DNA from: Sinohyriopsis cumingii
Lineage: Eukaryota; Mollusca; Bivalvia; Unionida; Unionidae
NCBI GenBank assembly: GCA_028554795.2
Contig: CM068839.1
Coordinates: 16,665,043-16,729,042, forward strand
Reading direction: 5' to 3'
Length of the DNA stretch: 64,000 nucleotides
A program made the position numbers and the translations under genes. The first letter of the stretch is position 1, and each line of letters opens with the position of its first letter. Below the pieces are notes generated by a model. That model did not search any database. It was not told the DNA's origin and was given only the letters and a program-made list of their open reading frames with translations. Shown in pieces: positions 36,092 through 47,044 of the stretch.

Positions 36092-36470
36092 TTGAAAATG
36101 TTTCATCATGAACTTGGTATTCATTTTTCATACTTTACTTCACTGGATGTACAGGTTGACAGTGTGTCTAAATTGCTGTCTTCTAAGATAACACTGCTTG
36201 CCAAAATTAGGAAATACCTCTCTCCTGGTGTCAGCATCCTATATTTTGATTTATGTATTCAACCACTGATAGATATGGCTTCATTGATTAGGGAAATGAC
36301 TCCAGACAAGACCCCAACAGAAGTTTAAAGTTACGAAAAGAGCGGCATATATGCTTGTAGATAACCATATTGATTCAACTTCTGAGCTCCTGTTTGAAAA
36401 ACTGAAGTTGGATGGAACTTTACAAGAACTGAGTACATTAAAGCTGTTTGATATATGAAGTTTTGAATGA
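36092..36470 (+). mobile_element. Non-LTR reverse transcriptase remnant
   Basis: The plus strand reads VDSVSKLLSSKITLLAKIRK then YLSPGVSILYFDLCIQPLID. After a frame change it reads TKRAAYMLV and SELLFEKLKLDG. This is the C-terminal end of a LINE-type reverse transcriptase ORF (KI..RI.LL.+I+.YL ... YN..I.P...Y ... Q+RAAR.I). Stops and shifts break the frame; no element borders seen. Confidence 0.5.
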
Positions 36471-36609
36471 AACTGGATAACAATATCTACAGACAATTAA
36501 GCCAGATGCAGCCAAAGTATGTGCTGTGCTTTGTGGAAATCTCTTCCTACCAAAAAAACCTGATTACAGCAATTTGAGACGAGTTATTACTTTCAGGGAT
36601 TCTTATTGT

Positions 36610-36725
36610 GAACAGCATGCCTTTCAGTGTAAAACAATAAAATTCCCTCATTGCTTTCAGTGTAAAACAATAAAATTGCCTCATTGCTTTCAGTGTAAAA
36701 GTCAAATTCCCTCAGTGCTTTCAAC
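36610..36725. repeat. Short ~36-bp tandem repeat
   Basis: Three copies of CTTTCAGTGTAAAACAATAA - AATTCCCTCATTG. Confidence 0.7.
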
Positions 36726-36944
36726 ACAATTTATTGACTTCATGGTAAATAAGATATAAGTACTCTTGTCAACTGTGTTAAATTATATATATATATATAT
36801 ACACACACCCACACACATTGTATCTAACAAGATTGCAGAGAAGGCATCAAGGGAGAAAAGTTTTTTAGTAATTGAGTTACCTCTATATATAAAGCATGGT
36901 TATTATTATTATTGGATAGAATAGGACCTTGACATCAGTTTTGA

Positions 36945-37100
36945 CACTGTACCTTACTAGACAAAACTTTGTCTTACTGCTTGCTTGCTATACCTTACTA
37001 GGCAAAACCTAGATTTGCAACCTGATTTCTATACCTTACTTGGCAAAACCTAGATTTGTAACCTGATTTCTATACCTTACTAGGCAAAACTTTGTATTAC
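36945..37100. repeat. Tandem repeat, ACCTTACTAGGCAAAAC unit
   Basis: Four copies of TATACCTTACTAGGCAAAAC, three of them followed by TTTGTA(A/T)... or AGATTTG - CCTGATTTC. Confidence 0.65.
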
Positions 37101-40100
37101 CGCCTGATTTAAAAACTTTCATTTAAAAATTTGATATTTATTTAGTTCATCTTGTTTAGTTATATGCTAATGAACTATCATTACCCAGTCATAGATAGTC
37201 GTATGCCTTTTAATTTTCAACAATGAAAATGGACAGCAAAGTGTAGTGTGTTCATAATGTGGCAGTTCATGGATCAACTCCATCATTGTTAATAGGGGTA
37301 GAAGGTCTGTTGATCTCACATCACTGATTCCACATTTGATTTACCATCCAAAGCTATTAACCTTTGAGCATCTTAGCTATTATATATAACAGCTGAAGTA
37401 GCATTCATATGCAATTTGTTTTGAATACAAAAAACTAAGCAACCCCATTTCTGTATTTCTGTACAGAGACTGTTCCATTCCAGGTATAACATCCCCAAGG
37501 CATGTGGCTTTTGTTTAGAAAAAACATGTTTGTTTTAATGATGAGATAGTGTTATTTCAGCTTTAAAAATATGTGGCCAGTATCGCATGGAATACAGTCA
37601 GGGCCTTGACAATCCCCTAATTATCATAATGCATTGAGATTCCTGTGAACTACTAAATGTAACAACTTGGAAGTTCTTAATTTTTCTTTGGGACAAATAT
37701 GCAATAATATGGAAACATATTGCGGCAGAAAGTGTTAAATTCATATCATATATAATTGTATGGGAGATGACCATTATGTTTTAAGAGTTGTTGGGTCTTG
37801 GTTTGCAATAGATGTGAAATACATCAAGGTTAGACCAAATTAGTCATTGTTTATTAAAACTATCTGAATGAAGGTAGGTGGTAAAGTTGATAAATCGTAG
37901 TCATAATCCTGCATGGAAACAATTTAATGCTTATTTCTTTGGTTTATTTGTATTAAAATTTTTCATGCTGTCTTTTGGTGTTATAACCATCAGCATTAAA
38001 TAAAGACAGAAGCCATCATAATTGGTACCATTTCAAATGAAGTGCAATCATTGGAAAAAAATTTCAGGAAAAGTATTTAGTCGTGAAACGTTCTATTTTT
38101 AACACAAGAAAAAGAAGCAAATGTAACAGAAGTGATTTTAAAAAAAAAAGAGGAATATGACGTGAATTTCAATGCTGTATGGCATGAGCCATTTCAGGGA
38201 GTGGTATATTGCATTTCTAAATGTTTCATAAATTGAATGTGAAATGAACACAAGTAATATATTAATTTTATCACACATTGTAATATTAAGGTCTTGGCAT
38301 TGTATAGAATGACTTTTCTTTGTGGCATTGCAAAGTATTTATCATATTGATTGATAGGACTCTGTCATGTATGCAGTGTAAACAAGGGCTTTGATGCATC
38401 ACGTTTACTGTGTTTTTCATTTCCTGTCATGTGAATGGCTATGGATGGCATTTCAAAGAGCAATAGGTTGGCTAAAATTAGAAATATTTGCAGTTAAAAA
38501 TTGTTTTATGTGATACTGCACAGCCAGTACATATTTAATGCAATGTCAGATTTTTGTCCCGAATGAGACCAAACAGATTCCAAATTGAAAATGTTGATGA
38601 TTTGTAACATGACTTAACCAGCCTATCTTTAGAAATTCAAATTGCAGACTAATAGAATAAAGTGCAAAGTTATAAAGCAACAGACTTAACACTTATATAA
38701 TTTATGGTTGCAAATACTGTAGTATTATTATTTTGCTGCTTTAATTACACTTTTATCAAATGAACCAGTCTAAAAGGATGCCATTTTAAAAAGATTTTCA
38801 CTCGTAAAAGATTCAAAAATTCTAGTTTAAAATCTTAGAGGATAAAACATCTCTAAGGATTTACATCAAGGCACATCAGATTATCGTGTAGATATAGCAC
38901 AGTTATTTTTGCCACAAAGGTCGGTTATCTTTGCATGTGCATATGCATTAATACATTTTCACAAATTGAGCGTAAACCTTTCGATTACAGATCTTTTTGT
39001 GCACCTATTCACATTTTACCTCAGCTGAGTTTGAGAAATGTTCAGCTCAGTTTGGGGATTGTTCAGATGAGTTGGGGGAGGTATTCAACTCAGTTTGGGA
39101 AATGTTTAGCTGAGTTAAACAAAAACATCACTAAATCTTGGTAGAAATTCATCAGTTTAGGGATGACCAAACTAAAGGGATACAAATGATCTCAGACTTG
39201 TCAATGTAATTAACACATGCCCCAAAAGGGAAGTATAGTTCTGTCCATCAACTATTTTCATAAACAGGATTTATTATTATGATTGTATTGTGCTCCTTAA
39301 TGTCACTTTTTGTTGCAGGAGCTTGACATGGTCATCACTAGCATCAATGTGTGTGTGTGCGCATCGATGTCTGTCTTTCCATATGCTTGATTAAGGTTGA
39401 TGTTGATATCTGTTAGATTAAGCTCCATGTACTTGACAAAAAGTGGTGTCAGTCTGTACTCTTGTCATGTATTTTTTCTTGCTTTTATTCTCAAACTGTC
39501 AAAATAAATAGTTGTGGACATTATCAATATCAGCATATATTAGTGTCCAGGTTAAATAAAGATCTACCAGTGTACTTCTGAGATGCAGATTTTGTGGATT
39601 GTACATTTGTATTATAAATTATGCATTCTAAATTCTATTGATGAAATTGTGGAAAATCAAAATTTCATGGGATAAAATTGTTAACAAGTGTTTCAGTGTG
39701 AATACAAGTGGGGGGGGGGTACTTCAACACTAGTATCATAAACTGGTACATATAATATAGTTTCTCAGTGTGAAAAACATTGTACATAACAAAAACAAGT
39801 CCACTGGATGGCAATTAAAAGGAAATTAACAGCAGCATTGAGATGACAAAGAACATGCAGTCAATTCATTAGAAAGCTTATGTCTTTTTTTTCCTAAAAA
39901 TCCTGAATAGTTCAGGCTTCTAGAATTTGAGTATCGGATAACCAGTCATCTTCATTAGACATAAATTTGCACTGACTGTAGAAGCATGTAAGGGCTGATG
40001 TGAAGATGCAATATGCTTGGCTGCCTTGACTCAGAAAATTGATGCTGGGATTCCTGATAAGGGATGCTGCTTATAACACAGTAACCTATCATATTTCATT

Positions 40101-41255
40101 AAGCTTTTCAGACAGTTCAAAGATTATGTCATGGTTGAAGGGTAATATATTTCATTATATTTAAAAGATAAGAAATATGTGTACAGAGTGGTACTTCAAA
40201 CTGTTTGACAAGAATCTCTATTGCATTGAACTTATAGACATCCTAGTTATCTTTATTTCTTTTGACTTTGCTAAACTAAAAGATATTTAGCATAAACCAA
40301 TCAGTTCTTATTACACATGAAATTGTAGGGTCATCAATGGTTATTGCATCATATCAGTAACTTTAGCATTATTGCTGTTTTATATAGTCTTTGTAGAGAA
40401 AGCCTGTCTAAGATTGGCTGATCATTATTTATTTGCATGCAAGTGTCAGAGATATGTTTCATTAAATATATATGGTGCAATTATGATTGTACATAGGTTG
40501 TAAAATTTTCATTATATTTTGTATATTTTGGTTTCAGTCACTTGAAATTGTAGATTATAAACCAGATTAGCTAACAGGGGTTAATTACTGGTCTTTCATA
40601 TCACAGAAATTATGGGACATACATTTAATAAACAAGTAACCTGTGAATTATGCAAGACTTGTTTTTGAAATAATCCAGTCACATATGTCTCTGATATCTC
40701 TATTGAGTTTTTTTTATTTCTCTCCAAATGCATGTACATGTGCATGCATACATATGTGTGTATGTATGTATGTAATGTATATATGTATGTACAGTATGTA
40801 TGTATGTAAAGTATGTATGTATGCATGTATGGATGGATGTAGTTGTGCCTCTGCGCGAGATGTGGTAGAATTAGTAATGACATCTATACATTCTCCCTTG
40901 TCCATTTTTTCTCCCACCCTGTAACTTTGACTCTGTCACTTAACTCACATGGTCAAAAGTCATATTAGCTTATGGTATGGTCCGGCATCCATCATGCATT
41001 TGTCATTTGTCCAAACACATTTTCTACCTTTAACTCTTTGTCCCAAGTAGCAGAGTGTATTTTAAACAAATTTAATTGATTTGTTCCTGAATTAAAGTTT
41101 GTATCATGAGTTAGCTCCTTTGCAACTTTGTGGTTTTTCCATAAAAATGAGTTAAAAAGAAACAAAAATCAAAACCTTTTGTCATTTTCTCCAAAACAGC
41201 TGAGCCAATTTTGATCAAATGTGTGATTGTTGCTTTGGACATCCTCTATAAATGT
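37101..41255. other. Gene-free AT-rich stretch
   Basis: No coding region supported. Contains a short run of TCAGCTGAGTTTGGGAAATG-like repeats (about 39020-39120), a G-run (39709-39717) and a TATG-rich microsatellite (about 40750-40835). Confidence 0.55.
40750..40835. repeat. (TATG)n-rich microsatellite
   Basis: Interrupted runs of ATGTATGTATGT. It yields spurious His/Tyr/Thr-rich open frames on both strands. Confidence 0.85.
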
Positions 41256-41935
41256 TTTGATCCTTGATGACTTTCATAGCAACAATGTAGCCAGTAGCAA
41301 ATTGTGATTCTAGGTAAATAAAATTTTCTATCAACAACGCAGCAAATCGTGATCCTGGATGACTTTGCTAGCAATAGTGTAGGTAATAGTTAATTGTGAT
41401 CATTAGTACATATCCTAGCAACAATGTAGCCAATAGTAAATTGTGATCCTGGGTGACTTTCCTAGCAGTAGTGCAGCCAATAGCACATTGTTATCTTGGG
41501 TAAATCTTCTAGCAAAAATGTAAATAATAGCTAATCGTGATCCTGGGTAAATTTCCTAGCAACAATGTAGCCAGTGGTAAATTGTGATTCTGGGTGACTT
41601 TCCTTGCAATAATGTAGTAAATAGTAAACTGATCCTGTGTGACTTTCCTAGTAGTAGAGTAGCCAATAGCAAACTGATCCTGGGTGACTTATAGCAGTAC
41701 TGTAGCCAGTAGCAAACTGATCCTGGGTGACCTTCCTAGCAGAACTGTAGCCAGTAGCAAACTGATCATGGGTGACTTTCCTAGTAGTAGAGTAGCCAGT
41801 AGCAAACTGATCATGGGTGACTTTCCTAGTAGTAGAGTAGCCAATAGCAAACTGATCCTGGGTGACTTCCTGCAGTACTGTAGCCATTAGCAAACTGATC
41901 ATGGGTGACTTCTAGCAGTACTGTAGACCATTCAA
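41256..41935. repeat. ~50-bp degenerate minisatellite
   Basis: About 13 copies of CCTAGCAACAATGTAGCC - AATAGCAAATTG - TGATCCTGGGTGACTTT. The downstream half (41640-41920) is more homogeneous. Confidence 0.8.
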
Positions 41936-42839
41936 TTGGGATATTGCTAGTTTAATACAGGATAAAATAGACCATGATGATAATTAAAATTTGTTTTTAA
42001 ATGAACATGGAACCGAATTAGCTGATCCATACGTATTACGTATCCATTATTGATTGCTTCAATTGAAGTATTATTGTGATATGTGTTATTATATCACTCA
42101 AACCATTTCCTGTTGTAAAACTCTTCCTTCATCAAACTGTTTATCAGGTATTCTCCCTTCTGCGAAACTCAAACTTGATTGTGTTAATGATTTTATTTCC
42201 TTTGAAGAGAATATGAATTGTGCATCAACGAACGATAGTTTGAAGACAATATTTAGACATAAATAGAAAAGTTCATAAAGAGAACATACGTCTGAATAAA
42301 GGTGCAAGATAATGAATTTGTTTAATTCACTCATAGGTTTGAAATTTGCATGGTCACGTAGAGTGAAAATAAGGGAATTATCTTTTAGCCTACTGTTAGA
42401 GAAATCGACCTTGGTCAAGTTTATAAGGACTTGGCTTCTTTCAACGAATTACGTTGAAACACTGTTTCCATCACACACCAAAAATGGATGATGAAATTAA
42501 CTCTTTCAGCTGACAAAAAGCACATGGTTACCACATAATCAATGAATATACTGAAACGTGTTATATATTGCTAAAAACTTGAAACAATAAAGAAGATGTC
42601 TGAATGTCTCAACAAAATGAAAACCATGCCCTCCTAGAACTATGCAATAAAAATATTGTTATTTAAAAATCAGACAAAGGCTCCTCTGTCATAATCATGA
42701 ACACTGATGATTACATCAACGAAGCCCCCAAACAGTTAAATGCTTAGTTATTATAGCAAAATAAGGAAAGACCTTACTGAAACAAAAAACACAGTATGGT
42801 AAAATAATCCAACTGTAATACAATTTCATTTAAAAAAAA

Positions 42840-43860
42840 GGTGAATTAGATGATAAAGTTTTTCTGAACCTTACCAATGAAATTCGTACTCGACGCTGTT
42901 ACCGTTTTTCAAAAACACATATGAAGCATATTCCTGAAAAACTTCCTGGATGACCAATATTAGTGGAAACATCTCCCCAACTTTCAAATCAGAAATGTAA
43001 TAGACGAACACATTAAACTGTTTGTCAAAAATACAACTTCATACATTAAGGACACCACGGATATTGCAAATAAAAATCAAGCTAGCCACTATTTACGAGA
43101 TGATTTCATTTTAGTCACAATGTACGTGACTTATCTGTACACAAACATACCTACCAAGAAGATTTAACTTCAATAACCAGAACTCTTAGCTTTAAAAAGA
43201 ATCCAAAGTATTGTCTCTTCAGTCATATTATCTTAGCTTCATTAAGACGTAATACACTGTAATAAGTTTACTCCCATGATCTGCTAAATGGTGGAGCCAC
43301 CATGGGAACCAAAGTAGCCCTAAAATATGCTAATATTTCTATGGGTGATCTAGAAAAGATAATATTGAATTCAGCACCATATAAATATTGCATTTATCAA
43401 AATTTGATGGATAATATTTTTTATGATATGGACCGGTTCTGAGTCGGAATTAAATACATTCCACAATTACTGTAACAGCTACCATAAAACTATTATGTTT
43501 ACAATGGAATATTCTAAGGAAAACCTCGCATTCTTTGATACTACAGTAATTCGCAAAAATAATATTATATTATTCGATTTATACTGTAAACCTACAGAGA
43601 AGCAATGTTATCTACATTATGATTCCTAACATCCATATCATTGTAGAAGAATCGAGTCCGTACGATTAATTATTACGAATTAGACGAACCTGCTTTAAAT
43701 AGTCAGATTTTGAGAAACATGTATCCAAACTCATCCAATTCTATGAAAGAAGAAGCTATCCGACTTCAATGTTGATAGAAGCTTGTTCCAAAAGCAAGCT
43801 GTTGATTACTATTTAAACCGTCTCAGAAGGATACTAAAATTAGCAGTGTGATAACAGCTG
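42840..43860 (+). mobile_element. Penelope-like reverse transcriptase remnant
   Basis: Plus-strand fragments in changing frames: IWTGSESELNTFHNYCNSYH (about 43426), FTMEYSKENLAFFDTTVIRK, then DLYCKPTEKQCYLHYDS (to 43629), then HVSKLIQFYERRSYP (about 43715). This order (FIWTG..EL..F, FLD..V, DLY.KPTD.H.YL...S, F..RGYP) is that of the palm and thumb of Penelope-like RTs. Stops and frameshifts make it non-functional, and no GIY-YIG endonuclease is visible. It lies just left of the Maverick-type element. Confidence 0.6.
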
Positions 43861-43999
43861 TCTTTGCATATGACAAAGATAAATTTTTCTCCAACATGCA
43901 ATTAGATCTCTCTGGTCAATTGTCAAATTTACACTTCCAGAGGTATTCCATTTTCGCTAGCCAAGGTACTGATATGATAACCCTATTTACACCTTGGCG

Positions 44000-44290
44000 G
44001 ATCGAAGAGAAGGTGTGGAGAAACAAACAAACCCAAAATCTACCATCCACACAAATAGGGAGAAAGAAAGCACAAACCCCAAATATACTATCCAAACAGA
44101 ATGGAAGGAGAAAAAACAAACCCCCAAGATATACTATCCCCACATCGTACGTGCACGCACACAAAACACATGCACACATACACACAAAGGTACGCGAACG
44201 CATACAAACACACACACACTAACATCAAAAAATGAGTAAGTGTTTATTGTTTCACTACTCCACATACACACCAATTGCCGGACATGTGCG
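44000..44290. repeat. Partial copy of the ~800-bp cassette spacer
   Basis: Contains GTAAGTGTTTAT - TCACTACTCC - CACATACACACCAATTGCC, closely similar to the segment downstream of the stem-loops at 46.93 and 47.73 kb (GTTAGTGTTTAT - CACTACTCTAC - CTACACACATTGGCAAAT), preceded by the same AC-rich, ACTATCC-containing spacer. No stem-loop or gene here, so it looks like a truncated fourth unit. It is the left-most sequence I can tie to the Maverick-type element. Confidence 0.5.
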
Positions 44291-45265
44291 ACTGTTTTAT
44301 GCACGCACCGCGTGCTATTTAATTAATCCTGGGGGAAGGAAGGAGAGCCCAGACTTTAATGTGTTCACATAACACTTATTAATTGAGCCTTCATGTTTGT
44401 ATGACTATTTAGAGTCCTTATCAACCTGACTGAATGGCTATTACATGAGAGGGAATAGAACCACACACACTCATGTTATCAAGAGATTTAGTTGCGAATG
44501 AACGCACCAGGTGTCAAACCAAGCAGTATGTAACGTCCGCTACGATTGGTCGGCAGCGATTATGTCACATTAGAACACCTCGTTTTGTGACGGGTGGAAA
44601 TAGTCGCACATTCCGTCACTGGTAGGATGTCCGAGCTAGGTAAAGGAGGAAAAAGTGCTCGGCAAGCCAGCCATGGACGTTGTGTACTTCCCAAAACGGC
44701 AGCCCGTACTTATTTCAAACCGAGTCCAGTTATATAATGGACAAAGCAATACAAATAATATGTTAGCCACCTGTGCAATTAAATCAGATCCATCAAGTCT
44801 GAAATTTTCCTACTTCCTATCAAATCTATCTAATTCTAGTACATAGCGTACATACAATAGCCCTAAATTTTCGTATCTAGCTAATATGTCTAAGCGACAT
44901 TTAAAAGTTTGATCACTGTTAGGACGTAAAACTTTTTTAAGTTTGTTGTGGTAGTCCAATGGATCAAGTTGGTTGTGATATAGTTCTATCAAGGAGGGAT
45001 ACCAAGCCAATTTGGTTCCCTAAGAAGAGGCAATTTGGAGCCCTAAAAAGGGCTTTTATGTCGGCAGTCGGAAGGTATTACAGCGGTTTTCGTATTCCCA
45101 AGTTTGCTCGCCGTATGGCGCTCCTCGTATGACTCTTCAGGGAATTCCTCGTACCCATACGTTCCTGCTAGTAGGCCTGCCGTATTCACAAGGACAGTGA
45201 GCGGAAAATTCTTGGTAAACCTTAGGATAGTGACAAGAGAGTTTGAGTTGAGCAAACAACTATTG
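44291..45265. other. Left part of the Maverick-type element, genes unclear
   Basis: Less AT-rich than the host flank. No gene is supported. It contains a 36-codon plus-strand frame at 44627-44737, minus-strand open stretches (45010-44810 and 45255-45043) without recognised family, and at 45039-45054 a variant hairpin (minus strand AGCCCTTTTTAGGGCT). I could not find the terminal inverted repeat or a target duplication, so the exact border with the host is unknown. Confidence 0.4.
45039..45054 (-). terminator. Variant histone-type stem-loop
   Basis: Minus strand AGCCCT-TTTT-AGGGCT: the same stem as the three loops at 46.2-47.8 kb but with the fourth loop base changed from C to T. No clear purine-rich downstream element follows. 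Its relation to the ORF ending at 45266 is uncertain. Confidence 0.4.
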
Positions 45266-45487
45266 CTATTGAGACGGTGTCTTCTTCGTCCTCAGTGACC
45301 TCCACTCCATGTACCTTACAGAGCTAATGTAATTCTTACCCTTTTTAGGGTCACTGAGGGTTTCCTGTGCTCCTAGCATTTCGAAATAGTTCTCAAGCTC
45401 CTCCCTCCCAGACAAAATCTCTTCATTATTTCCTTCCGCCGCTTCTGTTTCTTCTTCCAGTGGCTGAGTTGATAATTTCTCAGTCAT
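45266..45487 (-). CDS. Unknown acidic 73-residue ORF
   Basis: ATG start at 45487 overlaps the stop of the upstream ORF by 8 nt (ATGACTGA), which suggests translational coupling or a frameshifted single gene. The product is acidic in its first half (EEETEAAEGNNEEILSGREE) and basic at the end. No family recognised. The variant stem-loop at 45039-45054 lies about 210 nt downstream, much farther than in the three cassettes to the right. Confidence 0.3.
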   Translation of the reverse strand: MTEKLSTQPLEEETEAAEGNNEEILSGREELENYFEMLGAQETLSDPKKGKNYISSVRYMEWRSLRTKKTPSQ

Positions 45488-45947
45488 AGTGGTAGCTTCC
45501 CTTGTGGATATGACCGCCTGTGTTACTGCGTCCTTCCTTTTTTGACTGCCGATCCTTAGTATGGGTTGCGATAGATGTAGTTCTAATCATTTGGGGCGCC
45601 TTTACTGGCTGTTTGTGGCCTTGTATACCGCCTAAGTTAGAAGCAGGAGTAACGGAGTGGCTAGCCGCCTCGTTGTGGGCAGGTTTCCTTCTCTGGTTAC
45701 TATTCTTGCTTTTCTTTCTTTTGGCTATACTGAAGCCTCTGTCTCCGATATTAAGGCCCGCTCCCTCAGAGTCCCATACTAATAATAAAGCTGTTCTTCT
45801 TGCTCCAGCTCTTAGGCTCCAATTTGAAGCTAGAGATAATCCAATAGCTTTAATGGCCCCTAGTGCTGGTGCGGGTATTACTGCGTTTGCCGGTAGCCAT
45901 CTTGGAGCCACGCTTGGCATGCTTTGCACTGCAGTGTTGATTTCCAT
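45480..45947 (-). CDS. Unknown basic 155-residue ORF
   Basis: First ATG at 45947; longer frames begin at a non-ATG codon. Two-part product: an Ala/Pro/Leu-rich N-terminal half (about 1-70), then a basic half with KRKKSKNSNQRRK and many Ser/Thr/His. It could be a small structural or nucleic-acid-binding protein. The four-copy CTTTACGGACAATGG repeat lies directly upstream and may be its promoter. No family recognised. Confidence 0.35.
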   Translation of the reverse strand: MEINTAVQSMPSVAPRWLPANAVIPAPALGAIKAIGLSLASNWSLRAGARRTALLLVWDSEGAGLNIGDRGFSIAKRKKSKNSNQRRKPAHNEAASHSVTPASNLGGIQGHKQPVKAPQMIRTTSIATHTKDRQSKKEGRSNTGGHIHKGSYHYD

Positions 45948-45959
45948 CACTGTTAGTAG

Positions 45960-46137
45960 TGAATAGGGATACTTTACGGACAATGGGAATTAGCATTAAA
46001 AACACCCCTGGGACACTTTACGGACAATGGAAATTTAACATGGCGAAAAATCGTGGGATACTTTACGGACAAGGGGAATTAACATGGCTAAAAAATCGTG
46101 GGACACTCTACGGACAAGGAGAATTTAACATGGGATT
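45960..46137. repeat. Four-copy ~42-bp repeat, CTTTACGGACAATGG
   Basis: GGGACACTTTACGGACAATG - GGAATTTAACATGGC - AAAAATCGT recurs four times with few changes. It lies between the stem-loop at 46199 and the ORF starting at 45947. It could be a promoter, an enhancer or a binding array of the element. Confidence 0.8.
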
Positions 46138-46198
46138 TTTTTTTTAAAAAAAAAGGGGTAGGCAATAGAAAGGCTATCTCTTTTCGAGAAATATGGCT

Positions 46199-46214
46199 GG
46201 CCCTGAAAAGGGCC
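46199..46214 (-). terminator. Histone-type 3' stem-loop (cassette 1)
   Basis: Minus strand GGCCCT-TTTC-AGGGCC: a perfect 6-bp stem with the canonical TTTC loop, 19 nt after the stop of the gene at 46234-46614. A purine-rich CGAAAAGAGAT (minus strand, 46176-46186) follows 12 nt later, where a histone downstream element that pairs with U7 snRNA would lie. Confidence 0.8.
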
Positions 46215-46233
46215 TTTGGGTTTTCTTCTTCTT

Positions 46234-46614
46234 CTAATTTCTTCTTTTCCTCCACCAACTTCTTATTTTATCTCCAACACTCTTTCTCTTCTTTTTTTTC
46301 TCCTTCTCTTCTTTCTTCTCTTCCTCCTCTTCTTCTTTCTTCCTCTTCTCATTTTCCTCTTCTTTTTCAATTTTTTCGTTCCATGTTCTTATTCTTATCT
46401 TTTCCTCTTCATCCTCCTTCTCCTCCTTGATCTCTTTCATGACACCACTAATCTTGTCCTTTGCTTTCCTTAAATTGTTAATTTCCATCTTTACACGATG
46501 GGGACTATAGGAATAATGGTCTTCAACGAGTCTTATTAGCATCTGTTCCATTATTCCTAAGTTGTCTAAAACGTCTTGCAAGGTTTGTAATTTGTCCATT
46601 TGGTTTGACGCCAT
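46234..46614 (-). CDS. Cassette coiled-coil protein 1 (Lys/Glu-rich)
   Basis: 126 residues from ATG at 46614. The N-terminal ~55 residues form a heptad-type coiled coil (MDKLQTLQDVLDNL, LIRLVEDH); the C-terminal half is an extreme Glu/Lys alternation (EEEEEEKKEEKEKKKKRK) ending in a basic RSWWRKRRN. The N-terminus resembles those of the other two cassette proteins (KL..L....VNL pattern). Function unknown. It does not look like a histone fold. Upstream: TATA-like CGTATAAGAA about 50 nt before ATG and the shared TTTTCCTTCACGT(A/C)CGCGC element. Downstream: histone-type stem-loop. Confidence 0.65.
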   Translation of the reverse strand: MASNQMDKLQTLQDVLDNLGIMEQMLIRLVEDHYSYSPHRVKMEINNLRKAKDKISGVMKEIKEEKEDEEEKIRIRTWNEKIEKEEENEKRKKEEEEEEKKEEKEKKKKRKSVGDKIRSWWRKRRN

Positions 46615-46672
46615 CTTCTTTTTATTCTTTGCAGAATGGTTTGAACGACGAATACTGTGGGTTCTTATACGA

Positions 46673-46770
46673 AAAGCGCGTACGTGAAGGAAAACATCCC
46701 CTAAAACATAAAATTGATCTTACCTAGATGATGACCAAACATCGCGCGGACGTGAAGGAAAACATCCCCC
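46673..46770 (-). promoter_or_regulatory. Cassette 1 promoter, doubled element
   Basis: Two copies of the shared element (minus strand TTTTCCTTCACGTACGCGC at 46676-46696 and TTTTCCTTCACGTCCGCGC at 46744-46764), separated by a conserved block with CTAGGTAAGATCAATTTTAT. A TATA-like box (TATAAGAA) lies just downstream at 46662-46669. Confidence 0.6.
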
Positions 46771-46999
46771 TACTTTTTCATTTCATATAATATAACCCCA
46801 ACTATACTCTCCACATACGCTAAGAAACAATTAATAAACCCATAATCTACTATTCACACAAACATACCTTAGCTCTTATAAACACTAACACACCAACACA
46901 TACCCTCACACATTAAAAAAGAGTTAGTGTTTATATTCACACTACTCTACCTACACACATTGGCAAATCGATCGTTATTTCTTTTCTAGAGTATTGGGT

Positions 47000-47015
47000 A
47001 GCCCTGAAAAGGGCT
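47000..47015 (-). terminator. Histone-type 3' stem-loop (cassette 2)
   Basis: Minus strand AGCCCT-TTTC-AGGGCT followed directly by ACCCA, the usual sequence at histone cleavage sites. It lies 29 nt after the stop at 47045. A purine-rich AGAAAAGAAA (46978-46987) follows 12 nt downstream. Confidence 0.85.
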
Positions 47016-47044
47016 GTTTTGTTTGGAACTTCATGGACACCTGG

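Noticed and set aside
45338-45351. ACCCTTTTTAGGGT hairpin on the plus strand
   Set aside because: It lies within an ORF (coding SDPKKGKNY on the minus strand), the stem is only 5 bp and no plus-strand gene precedes it.
46216-46473. Plus-strand Ser/Leu/Phe-rich frames
   Set aside because: Complement of the Glu/Lys-rich coding region of cassette 1 on the minus strand.
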